27,240 nucleotides of DNA from Knufia peltigerae. Lineage: Eukaryota > Ascomycota > Eurotiomycetes > Chaetothyriales > Trichomeriaceae. The stretch lies in contig JAPDRN010000234.1 of assembly GCA_030247855.1 (NCBI GenBank), positions 1 through 27,240 of the forward strand. The letters run 5' to 3'. The notes under the pieces are model-generated. The model did not search any database, had not been told where the DNA came from, and saw only the letters and a list, made by a program, of their open reading frames with translations. This document shows, piece by piece, positions 9,791 through 19,343 of this stretch. A program made the translations under genes and the position numbers. The first letter of the stretch is position 1; each line of letters starts with the position of its first letter.

Positions 9791-10503
9791 ATCAAGTTCG
9801 CCAAGTGAGGAAAGAAGATACATTCTTCGACTCCCGTGGCTTACATCCAGATCAACATGTTTGTCTCGCATTCCGCGCTCATAAGCTACACGCTTATCCT
9901 GCAACGCTAGTTTCCAGAGCATTTCCGCCAGTCATCTGACCAAGACCCATTCCATGGACAGAATAAGCTTGCTTCACACCTGAAGAAGTGCGTCATAGTG
10001 GTTGCATTGCTAGAAGGATGACATACACGTCGTTCACTTCCAGCACGCCATTCAGATTGTCCATGCTAACTGTTGGGTCAGGGGCAGTCCTGAAACAAGT
10101 GATCATTGATTTCTGTCTGCCGTGCCCCAGCTCGGTCAACTGGGCCCGCTTATATACACGAATGGCCAGAGTCGAGTCCCTGCCATCCCCCTGAAACCCT
10201 ACATATTTGACTTCGTCGGGAGAAGAACCGCTCTAGTACTGTACCTAGCCTACCAACAGCGTCGATAGAGAATCTGCCATGGCGTGTAAAAGCTCTCCGC
10301 AGGCGGGCCCAGTAAGAGCTGTGATCGCAAAGCCCACAACTTCCATCAATCCGAGGTTTCGACATCACTCTGCACAGTCAGAACCAAACAAAGAGAAAGT
10401 GGTCTTGGCGGATGACCCCAAGTGAGAAGGTTTGCCGACCAACCTGGATTGATCCGGGAGAATCGACTCAGCCTTCGAAGGGGTCAGAGTCTGAGATCGC
10501 TGA
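9791..10503. other. Intergenic region, no feature recognised
   Basis: About 0.7 kb follows the SET gene. Only short frames without a recognisable motif occur on either strand (for example a 68-codon plus-strand frame ending at 10194). I see no repeat, RNA gene or clear promoter element. Confidence 0.5.
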
Positions 10504-10863
10504 ATGGAACGTCTCTTATCAGGTATCGATGGCGCAGCATTTGACGCGATCGGAGCATTAGTGGAACAAATCCAAAGAGGAATAGAATCTTGCATTGTTG
10601 GCTGGCAAAGTAATGAGACCTCGAACCACCAAGCTAGGGCTCCCGCCCCTGATGCGACTATTAACAAGCCACGAGGCTGGTTAATGGCACTTGCGCAGGA
10701 GAAGTTGAGCGTCAATTTGCCCCATATGATAGATGCTGCTATCAAACATGATTCTGTAACCGGAGCTACAAAATATCAATTCGACGTTTTTGTCCGCATC
10801 ACGCCAAATACGGGGGCAATTCTTGACCATTGGTGCTGGCCGACAGCGCTACCCCACCGATAG
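10504..10863 (+). CDS. Hypothetical small protein, 119 residues (doubtful)
   Basis: An ATG-initiated frame gives MERLLSGIDGAAFDAIGALV followed by a mostly hydrophilic, partly helical sequence (WLMALAQEKLSVNLPHMIDA) and ends LPHR. I do not recognise it. Its last 65 bases overlap the 3' end of the convergent arrestin-like gene, and an open minus-strand frame (10365-10745) covers part of it, so it may be a chance frame or the last exon of a larger gene. There is no signal peptide or membrane segment. Confidence 0.25.
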   Translation: MERLLSGIDGAAFDAIGALVEQIQRGIESCIVGWQSNETSNHQARAPAPDATINKPRGWLMALAQEKLSVNLPHMIDAAIKHDSVTGATKYQFDVFVRITPNTGAILDHWCWPTALPHR

Positions 10864-12184
10864 GACCCTCAGTTGTACATGACTGACTCGATTGGAGAAG
10901 ACATTGTGAGGGGATGGCTTTGCTCTGGTAGGTGACTTGTACCGGTAGCGTCAAGGTCGCCTTTGAATGCCACTGACCGGATATGCTGATTTCTATCGCG
11001 ATGCTGTACCTCATCGAGAGGTAGGGAAGTGAAAATGTTGGTGGCAGTGCTGGTGAACTCTTTATTGAGAGCCACAGTGGGTACGTTGCCGTCCATTCTC
11101 TAGAGTCGGGGTCTGCTGAATTCGTCGGTCTCCAATCCGACCACATCATCTTCAAATGATGAGTCGCGGAGGATGTTTTTATGCACCCCATTGAAGGTGA
11201 CCTTGTAAGCTGTCCTATTGTAGGAGTTGCGGCTTGCATATGCATGCAGACAAAGGTTGACGACCGCAATCTCCACTTGATTGCAGCCTCGAAAACACCT
11301 GATTCACAGCCTTCACCTGGATCATATATTGTTTGCAGTCTGAGTTGCAGCAATACTTTGGTTGTTGCTGAGGCGTCAGGTCCGCTGAATATCAAAGCAT
11401 CCGGCTGGGTCGCTTTGATCGACATCTTTCCGATTTTGTGGATAAGTTTCTTCCGCATTACGATCTCTTGGCAATTGCTGTACTCTTTGCCAAAATCTCC
11501 AAGACATAACGGCGGAGCAATTTCGCTACAGTTGAATATTCGAACTTTCTGAGAGTGTGAGACGAGCAGAACATTGCCACGCCAGAGGTCGGCATTCAAT
11601 GTGTAGGAGACGGACGCGGTAGTCTTTGGTGCCGAGCTCTTCCAATCCAGCGCTGTTGATGTCCTTTGTTCAAGTGACGATGGCAGTTGTCCACGGTTGT
11701 CGCATCTGTCAGCATGTGAGTTGTCATCAGGAGCCGCTATAAGCGCAAGCGGTATTTGGAAGTGGCATATATCGATCGAGCAAGGCGAGGGTGAGTGCAG
11801 TCTTCTTCGAACGTCATATCTTTGAACGACATCTACAATCTACCCAGGCGTCAGCTGGGGAGGTAAATACGGTCTGAACGAAGTGCTGTACCTTTTGGCG
11901 ATATCCTAAGCTTCTTGTATCGGTATTAGGGACACCATTTTCTGCCCACAATATAGAGGTATTGACATGACCTAGTCGAACTTATTAGTCAATGACTTAC
12001 TTGAGTCATGTTGCAACCCACCAGTTAGTCGTATCTCGATAACTGCTTCGAACAGCCCGTCAATATCACCATGCGAGGTAAAGTATACAATACCCAAGAT
12101 TTCATCATCCGTAAGAAATGTGGGCACCTCATTCAATGCCCGGTTCTCAGAACCTGAAGAAGCCACGACGAATCTAAGCGCCAT
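10799..12184 (-). CDS. Arrestin-like protein with C-terminal LPPY motif
   Basis: Fungal arrestin-like proteins act as cytosolic adaptors that recruit HECT ubiquitin ligases to membrane transporters for endocytosis. Model: exon 1 12184-12001, intron 12000-11942 (59 nt, GTAAGT), exon 2 11941-11892, intron 11891-11840 (52 nt), exon 3 11839-10799; 424 residues. Both introns keep the frame and bypass stops. The arrestin N-fold pattern is FLTDDEILGIVYFTSHGDI then EAVIEIRLTGG, followed by FQIPLALIAAPDD and LPSSL, then TASVSYTLNADLWRGNVLL. The C-fold has KMSIKATQPDALIFSG, TKVLLQLRLQTIYDPGE and MRYSIAIEISISG. The C-terminus ends NGQELPPYLA; LPPY fits the [L/P]PxY consensus for WW domains of Rsp5/HulA-type ligases. 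The alternative acceptor at 11972 is also in frame but would need a 29-nt intron. The family is inferred from the strand pattern and conserved motifs; the cargo is unknown. Confidence 0.65.
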
Positions 12185-12377
12185 TCTATCAGGACCTAAT
12201 ATTCTGAAAGCTAGAGTGTAAATGGTAACAAATTTTATTTATGCTTGACTCGAAGTGATTGCATTCACTGGTCCGAGCATCGAGGTACGTCCCATATACC
12301 TTGCTTGAATAGCGAGAGAGCTCATCGAAGATTCATCAGCATCCACAACATTAACCGCAAGGCGTTGCCGTCGGAAA

Positions 12378-12664
12378 TGGAAGTGCATTTGGAGACTAGG
12401 CCAAGCGCAGCTGCCCTGCATGTTGAATGTGGAACAGCACGCATTAACTCCACCGATGATATAATATCGAAGATATTGCTTACTAGCGTATCGAGCGGTG
12501 AGGGAGTTGCTAACATGGGTGGAAGAGAGGTGACCCTGGCCGGCTGGCCCACCGATCACGCCGTCACCATACTCGAAGATGATGGCACTTTGATGGGATA
12601 CAGTCGTAGTATTATTGAACAATGCTCAGCAATGGGCCTCGCGAAGCGCTCGACAAACCGTTAA
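12378..12664 (+). CDS. Hypothetical fragment, possibly a second arrestin-like N-domain (doubtful)
   Basis: A 95-residue frame from ATG 12378 contains ARINSTDDIISKILLTS and GGREVTLAGWPTDH, a spacing that resembles the start of an arrestin fold and the neighbouring gene's TDDEILGIVYFTS...EIRLTGG. It lies divergent from the arrestin-like gene, about 200 bp away. There is no downstream continuation that I can find. The minus strand is also open over this stretch, so coding on plus is uncertain. It may be a remnant of a divergent pair or pure chance. Confidence 0.25.
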
Positions 12665-12895
12665 AGGCTCGGATAGCTATGTAAAAAAGCACCAGAAAGC
12701 CAGGACCCGTATGCCTCTGCGATTTCTCACCTTCCTCCGTACAACCCCGCATTTCATCCCCAGGTTCCCGCGATACAGGGCTCTTAGCTGGCTTCAGCTC
12801 CCCAACAAGATAGGTCATGCGCTCGGAAATCCACCTGCCCGAACTATCAGTGTGTTCAAATCGCCCCTCCCCTCCCACTTAACGCGTTGTAACAT

Positions 12896-13740
12896 TCTAT
12901 TTCCGCACCTCCTTTTCAGTCCAGTCGGAGTCTTAACTGACATCTACAGAGCAACCATGCGAGCCTTGGGAATGATCGGTCGGGATTTTCCGCCATGAGC
13001 TTTTGCGTCGTAGCATTGTGTCCATCGAGCTTGTACAAATGACTTCCAGCAATTTACGGTAAAGACTTGCCTGTGTGATCTGCGCCAATAGTGATTCATA
13101 ATTTTTAACAGCAGCCGTTTTAGGAATTACTAAAGGTGGGCGACTAACTCCATGACTATGGTTAGCACTCCTACAGATGTCGGAGGACAATTTTTGTTTC
13201 TTTTGCCATAGGTCAACCTCACGCCATGTTACTTTTAGGATCAGAAGATAACATAGAGCGAAGGTGATACACCTTGGCGCAGACTTGATGAGCCTCAGAC
13301 CCCCGAAAACTTTTCGGCGCTTGGATGGCGGGAGCTACATGCCAAGAGCGCCCATCATCGGAAACACTCCGCCGAGGCTGGTTGGTCTGTTGGTTAGGAT
13401 CGAATTGCTGGTGTCCATCATCTCTTGCCGGTTCTCCGCTACCAGACCGTCCATGAAATGACTGGAGTTCAATAGTCGCCTACGACGGTATGATCAGCGA
13501 CAGGTCGAGAACTTCGCTCCAAAAGGCTACATTCAAGGTATAATGAGAATACGAGAATGAGCACGAGACCCCACCAGTATGTTTCTTTGGGTTTCTGTCC
13601 CATGTTTCGATACATGCCTCAAGAGACGGTAGCACCCTGGCCCCCCATTGGAAGGAAGAAAATGCGTCATTCACTGCCTTTTCAAGAGGTGTCCGTATCT
13701 CTCCCAAGATCAGTTTGTGCACTGGCGCATTTGAAGCCAT
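12896..13740 (-). pseudogene. Decayed, truncated paralogue of the SET-domain gene
   Basis: Three blocks match the intact SET gene at 7448-9790 in the same order. Block 1 (ATG 13740 to about 13567) reads MASNAPVHKLILGEIRTPLE and ends LPSLEACIETWDRN, like MASNSQLYDNIFERIRAPLA and LLRLEACLDQD. Block 2 starts at an acceptor (exon start 13479) with ATIELQSF, matching ATIELSSF at the same exon boundary, and later has KRRKVFGGLRL (from 13322), matching KRRKVVGGLRL, but one base out of frame. Block 3 (about 13087-12896) has ITQAS, LEVI, QARWTQCY and a run matching WSLKELRNKM, here interrupted by a stop. The SET domain itself and its preceding block are not found downstream. Frameshifts and stops make a functional product unlikely; a short protein from the first exon remains possible. 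Confidence 0.7.
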
Positions 13741-13867
13741 TTGGACCAACGCCTTGCTCTATAAGGAGAAACAAACTGGCAAATTAGGAGAACTGTGTGG
13801 TGGATGGGATCGCAAGACGATGACCAATGCCTGTCGGTAATGGGAGCCACAACCTTCCACCGGGGTT

Positions 13868-13896
13868 GGCCCCTTGGCACCATTTGAATGACGTAA
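13868..13896 (-). promoter_or_regulatory. ACGTCA site plus GCCAAGGGGCC block of the decayed SET paralogue
   Basis: On the minus strand, TTACGTCA (13896-13889) is followed after 10 bp by GCCAAGGGGCC (13878-13868), 128 bp before ATG 13740. Order and spacing match the intact SET gene (TGACGTCA, 9 bp, GCCAAGGCGCC), while flanking bases are diverged. Confidence 0.5.
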
Positions 13897-13909
13897 TATT
13901 TTACGCATC

Positions 13910-13935
13910 CTTTTTTCTGCCCGGGCAGAAAAAAG
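13910..13935. promoter_or_regulatory. Perfect 26-bp palindrome upstream of the decayed SET paralogue
   Basis: A run of C, six T, CTGCCCGGGCAG, six A and G is fully self-complementary. It sits 170 bp before ATG 13740 on the minus strand and shares its central 20 bases with the palindrome before the intact SET gene. It also lies about 410 bp upstream of the divergently transcribed ABC-F gene, so it could act on either. Confidence 0.65.
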
Positions 13936-14345
13936 TCCTTGGGTTGGGGGGTCTGCCTGTGAAAGCGACTGGCCAAAACTAGCAACCGGAATCCCGACAG
14001 GGCTTTTTGCTCAGTGTCGTATGCCTGTCAGATTCTTACCAAGTTTTAAATGGCAATTGGTCACTTTGCTCATGTGACTTTAGTTAAACTGTAGTCCAGA
14101 AACGAGGACTGAATGCACTGAGAAGTCTGTATCAGTCTGCTTCAGAAGATATACCAATCTTATCCTATTTAACCTTTAGAATATTCCCGTTCGTTCGGCG
14201 GTACAAATTCGAGCAATGTCTGGAATCTCATGTTTAACGACGGAGTCGGGTCTGCAAGATTGTTCTCCTGTTTTACCCATTCGACAAGGGTCCCTCTCAG
14301 TTGTTACAGAAAGCTTCGCGGCCGAGACGCCGCAAGCCTCCCTTC
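13936..14345. other. Leader/promoter region of the ABC-F gene with an overlapping upstream ORF
   Basis: No other gene is seen. An ATG at 14216 opens a 56-codon frame (MSGISCLTTESGLQDCSPVL...) that ends at TGA 14384-14386, overlapping the first codons of the main ABC-F frame (ATG 14346) in another frame. It could be a repressive upstream ORF, or the true N-terminus if an unrecognised splice joins the frames. I found no convincing intron that does this. Confidence 0.35.
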
Positions 14346-17300
14346 ATGTCTTATGCCAACGCGGACCGGTTCGTACTTTTGGATGAAATCCAAGCTCTAC
14401 GTGCGAACGGCGTGCTTGCTCAGATTAAGTGTCCCTTCACACATAAAGCCAATCGAACGTGGAGAGAACCAGCGATGCTCGCTCTTGGGGCTTTCTTCGA
14501 TCGCTTCCTAAGAAGTGAGGCTCTCAGTGAAGTTGTCTTCCTTCTGGAGCAAGATCTCGTACCGCTTGTGTTGGATGCCATGGCCGATAAAGACGCAGCG
14601 GTGAGGGAGGCCGCAAAGTACGCTTTGCTCACCTTGGTCGACAAACTCAGTCCAGAGGCTTTGGTAGTGGCTCTGTTACCTATTTTACTCGACTATATTC
14701 GCAAGAACACGACGAAATGGCAAGGAATTGCGGAAGTGTTTACCCTGATAAGTCAAATGGCTCGTGGAGCAGTGATCCATGCAAGTGAGAGGGCACAAAT
14801 ACTACGCAAGTATGTCGAAAGCCGACTCGAGGATTTGATACCTCTTGTAGCGGACGCAGTGCTTGACTTGAAGCCCGAGGTAATGTTCCTCAATCCGCTG
14901 TTCCTACAAATTGCTGGTATCATTGACTCGTTGCAGGTCTCTAAACGAGCCAAAGGAGCACTAGACTCTTTGTTAGCTCTTATTCACAACCCTGACCTGG
15001 TGCCATGTATACCAGTCCTCTACGCATTCATCCGCGATCCTTCGGGTGCGAATCTCCGAAAAGCGATATCCACTGTGTCGCATACTACCTTTATTTCCAG
15101 TATCAACTCAGCTGATCTTGCGGTCCTTCTTCCTTTGTTTGAGCGCGCTCTTTCATCTCCAAATGCAACCCAAGATTTGCTTAGGGAGGCCCTTCTCATT
15201 GTCGAAAACTTGACGAAGTTACTCCAGGTCCCAACTCAAGCCGTACCATTCTTGAAAAGGTTGATGCACCACGTGGAGAATGCAAGTGAACGAGCTGCCA
15301 TCCCGGAGGTTCAAAAATCAGCTAAGAGACTGCTGGGAATGATGAAAGATTGTACCAATCCCAACAAAGGCCAGCTACACCCTAACATGACAGTATCCCA
15401 GGCTCTTCTTGTGCTCGAGAAAGCAATCCGCTCCTGCGACGGGTATTTTATCCCTTCTACCGATACAGCCCTTTCTGAGTTGACCAAGCGGTACGTCGCG
15501 AGCTTGGTTACGGAAGTGGTCAACCAACAACAGTTCTCCCGGGTTACAGTTTGCATAGAGCCTTATTTGGATCCAATCATGAAGCAGGGTAGCGCCTCAG
15601 TGGTTGCAGAAAGAGTGCAGAGATTCTTTTCCGAAGCTGATTCTGCGAGGCGGGGACTCCTGAACCGGAATGAACGCAGTGAAGTGGAAGTGGTTAATAC
15701 TTGCGTCTCCTTGGGTTACGGTACGATAACACTTCTTTCTCAAACCAACTTGAGACTGGTCAAGGGCCGCCGATACGGACTCTGTGGTCGAAATGGGGCC
15801 GGGAAGTCAACGCTAATTCGAAGTATCGCCCAGGGTAAGCTGGAAGGATTTCCTTCTCCAGACCAGGTGAGGATTTGCTATGTATGCCATGAGGAGGATG
15901 AAGATGCCGATCTCAGTGTTTGTGACTACATGGCCAGAGGGACAAGAGAAGAGGATATCGCGCAGATCTCTCTAGCACTTCAAGATGTCAATTTTGGAGA
16001 GAGTGCCCATCTTAGAGTTGGCTCACTTTCTGGTGGTTGGAAAGTGAAACTAGCTCTCGCACGAGCATTTATGACGCCAACGGATATCCTGCTCTTTGAC
16101 GAGCCTACTAATCATCTGGACAGAGCCAGTGTGTCTTGGCTACAGGAACGACTGAAGAGTAACACTGAAGTCACCAGCTTGCTCGTCAGCCATGATGCTG
16201 AATTCCTGAACGAGGTCTGCACGGATATCTATTATATCGATGGGACAAAACTCGTCTGGCATGGGGGCAATTTTGCTTCTTTCACGAAAAGGAACTCAAG
16301 CGTAGGAGTCGACGACGGTCTCCCAGATGGTGCAAGGCAATTTCAAATACCTCCTCCCGGTCTCCTCACGGGGTTAAAATCTGCGACTAGGGCAATTCTT
16401 CGAATGTCACATTGTACCTATACCTATCCCGGCGCATCACAACCTGCGTTATCCAATGCATCTTGTCAGGTTTCCCTCTCATCACGGGTAGCCATTGTCG
16501 GTCCTAACGGTGCAGGCAAATCGACTCTGGTCAAAGTTTTGACGGAAGAGCTCATTCCTCAGGAGGGAACGGTGGAAAAGCACCCTAATTTACGAGTCGG
16601 CTACATTAGGCAGCATGCCCTAGAGCATGTTGAAATGCACGAAGAGAAGACTCCAAGCCAATACCTGCAATGGCGCTACATTTACGGAGATGATCGGGAA
16701 GTCCTGACAAAGCAAACGCGAATCATGACAGCGGAGGACAAGACTCAGATGCAAAAGATGATACACTGGGAGGGTAAGGCTAGGCAGATGGAAGCGCTCG
16801 TGGGGAGGCAAAAGTGGAAAAAGAGCTTTCAGTACGAGGTGTAGGGTCATCACAGCCTTATATGTCTTCACACAGCTAACGAGCCTTACAGGAAATGGGT
16901 TGGTTCACTTGCCAAATATAATTCCTACCTTCCGCGGGAAACACTTATCGACCTCGGCTTCCACAAACTTGTCCAACGATTTAACGATCACGAAGCTTCG
17001 CGGGAAGGGCTGGGTTTCCGGAAACTTGAAACAGAAGCCATTTCTAAACATTTTCATGACGTCGGCCTGGGTACAGACGTTGTCTTTAACACCAGCATCG
17101 CCAGTCTCTCGGATGGCCAGAAAGCGAAGGTCGTTCTAGCTGGTGCCCTATGGAACAATCCACATCTCCTGATACTCGATGAACCTTCCAATTTTCTTGA
17201 CGGCGAGTCGCTGGGTGCGCTTATAACTGCCTTGGAGGACTACAAAGGAGGCATCGTTGTTATAAGCCACAGTCATGATGTTCTGAGGAGGCTTTGTCCT

Positions 17301-17591
17301 GGGCTGTGGCGCATTAATGCTGGGTATCTCACATGCAAGGGCCACCTTCTCAACGACGACGGTTGCACCAGCATACCGAATAGAAAAATGTCAAAGGCAA
17401 ATTCGGCCGGCTCTGGGATTGAGCCTGAGCCTGAGCTTAGCAGGTGTTTCGACGCTGAGACGGCCAGAAAGAAAAAGCTCACTCGAGCCCAGTTGAAGGA
17501 ACGCACAGTACGGCGGAGATTGAGACATATTGATTGGCTCAACAGTCCCAAGGGGACGCCTCGACCTCCAGATACTGATGATGAAGAATAA
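14346..17591 (+). CDS. eEF3/New1-type ABC-F ATPase (translation elongation factor 3-like)
   Basis: Members of this fungal family bind ribosomes and use two ATPase cassettes to promote release of E-site tRNA (eEF3) or termination/recycling (New1). Exon 1 is 14346-16840, a 51-nt intron follows (16841-16891, branch-like GCTAAC), and exon 2 is 16892-17591: 1064 residues, close to the family's usual 1040-1200. Residues 1 to about 440 are HEAT-like helices (AAVREAAKYALLTLVDKLSP). NBD1 has GRNGAGKST (481), LSGGWKVKLALARA (561) and ILLFDEPTNHLD. NBD2 has GPNGAGKST (719). The chromodomain insert spans the splice (FQYEVKWVGSLAKYNSYLPR). NBD2 then ends with LSDGQKAKVVLAGA (904), LLILDEPSNFLD and SHSHD. 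The tail LNSPKGTPRPPDTDDEE resembles the New1/Elf1 branch. The second signature has Asp for the usual Gly. It is probably a divergent paralogue; the start ATG context is weak. Confidence 0.9.
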
Positions 17592-17901
17592 GCTCTCTGC
17601 CGAGCACACTGTTGTTTACTTTGTGGTGGCGGAATCAAAATTTGTATCCGAAAGCGCCTCTCGCTTGGATTGGTCACGTCAGTCGAAGTGCCCGTCACCC
17701 TCTCAAAGCTAGAGAAGTTGGCAAACTATGGTGACTGGCGACAAGCAAATAGTCCTAGAATGCAAGGTTGGATGATTTAAATTGGAAAGGTCCATGTCGA
17801 GCGAAGAAGTCTCCAAATTATGGGGGCGGATCACTTCACGTCTCCGGTGATGTTATGCCGGTGACTGTTTACGCCCGAAGTTCACCCCAAGGGCAGGACT
17901 C

Positions 17902-18282
17902 ATGAAGATTCAATCGCCGATGGTTACCACAATTGTTGTAATCTATCCGGATATTGTAGGCGATATATGTGCACAAGACTGTTTGTTCTTCTTGCGAATT
18001 CGGGACGAAACTGGGAGGTCTCGGGTCCAAACGTCATTTGACACCTCTTCTGAAACACAACCAGCTGGCTACGCCTCAGAGCCTATGTGTATGGACTTGA
18101 AGGTTGCGATCTCAACTTGGCAGGGAGAGGTGCTGTCGAAAGGGCGGGCTGGTTCGGTATGTGAGACGAGCTTCCGTGACAGCAGCCGCAACCCGATCAA
18201 TCGAGATCTATTGAAAAAGGCAGGGAAGTGGTATCAGCTAAAGGTTGCAATATGGCATGATGATAAATTCGAGGAGACGTGA
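17902..18282 (+). CDS. Hypothetical protein, 126 residues (doubtful)
   Basis: The frame from ATG 17902 reads MKIQSPMVTTIVVIYPDIVG and ends KLKVAIW-like sequence (KWYQLKVAIWHDDKFEET). I do not recognise it. A GTGAGT donor-like site occurs at its very end (18281), and downstream another frame gives DLQADFCDSEAAGLMNEFPC before a stop near 18439, so a two-exon gene is conceivable, though the implied intron (about 38 nt) is short. An open minus-strand frame overlaps. There are no domain motifs or signal peptide. Confidence 0.25.
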   Translation: MKIQSPMVTTIVVIYPDIVGDICAQDCLFFLRIRDETGRSRVQTSFDTSSETQPAGYASEPMCMDLKVAISTWQGEVLSKGRAGSVCETSFRDSSRNPINRDLLKKAGKWYQLKVAIWHDDKFEET

Positions 18283-19343
18283 GTGTGCGGACAGCGAAAA
18301 CCTTGGAGACCTTCAGGCAGATTTCTGTGATTCGGAGGCAGCAGGGCTGATGAACGAGTTTCCCTGCGTAGTGATTCGTGACATGTGCGAATACGTCGAT
18401 TTCCAGCGAGAACGATGCATGGGCACCTGTATATTGTGATAATTGCTGCCACATACGCAAAGGAGGTTTCCAGTAGATCTCTCCCGCATTGGCCGGCCTC
18501 AAAGCTTAGAGATACGTATGAAATCAAGCGGATCTACGCCTACCAATAGTCGGTAAGAATGTGGATGTGGCATAACGTTTCCACAGAGCCTCTGATTATA
18601 CGATATGGTCATGTGTGACCGACCCTCCGGGACAGTTGTTGACGTTTCCAGTAGTTGCAACTAGTAAATGACAAAAGCCAGCCTCTTCAGCATCGAAATA
18701 GCTTCTAGTCCGACGCCGAATCTGACAGAAATTACGGGATTCTATCGTCTCCGATTGTGTTCTGTACACTGACTTGTCAAGCTGTGATCAGATTCCCGTT
18801 GCTTGGTTTTCTTCCTCCATGTTGTCATGACGGTCGTTGTCGTTCCAACGACTTTTCCATCAATAGCACCTAGTTCGTAGTGCGAGTTCTAGCGACCAAG
18901 GCGGGCAGTCGATCTATTCCGGCAGAGGTCATAGTTGAGGACGACAATTCTGATTGATCCAAAGGGGGTATCGCATGATATGACCAAATGGAAGGGTTTA
19001 CCGAAAAGGTGCATCTCGATCAGCCAGAGGGATTTGAGTTTCTTGCATAGGAAAAGTCGATTTTTCTCCATGGCAAACTGCTTGTTCATCCTTGGGAGTA
19101 TGATCAGCACTGATCTTGGCAAGCCGTGTCTGTCAGTTCATGCCATTAACTATTGAAGAAAAACTTTGGATGCCACCTGATGTAGGACGGTGAAGACGAG
19201 GATTCGTCATTTCTGAGTCGTCTTGTCCATACAATTGGCAGCACGCCAATCTGCTTGCATATGCGGTGGAAAGACAGGACCCGGACGATCATGATCATCT
19301 GATCAAAATGGATCGTTCCTTGATTTGTGCGTGCACCCTCACG
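18283..19343. other. Intergenic region, no feature recognised
   Basis: About 1 kb lies downstream of both the ABC-F gene and the convergent trehalose-phosphate synthase gene. Apart from the short frame near 18300-18439 mentioned with the preceding entry, only brief frames without motifs occur. No repeats or RNA genes are evident. Confidence 0.5.

Noticed and set aside
9503..9922. 139-codon minus-strand frame
   Set aside because: It is the antisense shadow of the SET domain exon, whose motifs on the plus strand are unambiguous.
11972..12000. A 29-nt intron in the arrestin-like gene
   Set aside because: It is in frame but shorter than the roughly 40-nt minimum of fungal introns; the 59-nt alternative ending at 11942 has the same phase and a normal size.
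12239..12622. 127-codon minus-strand frame
   Set aside because: No recognisable pattern; it overlaps the plus-strand frame that shows a faint arrestin-like pattern, and neither has a supporting promoter or continuation.
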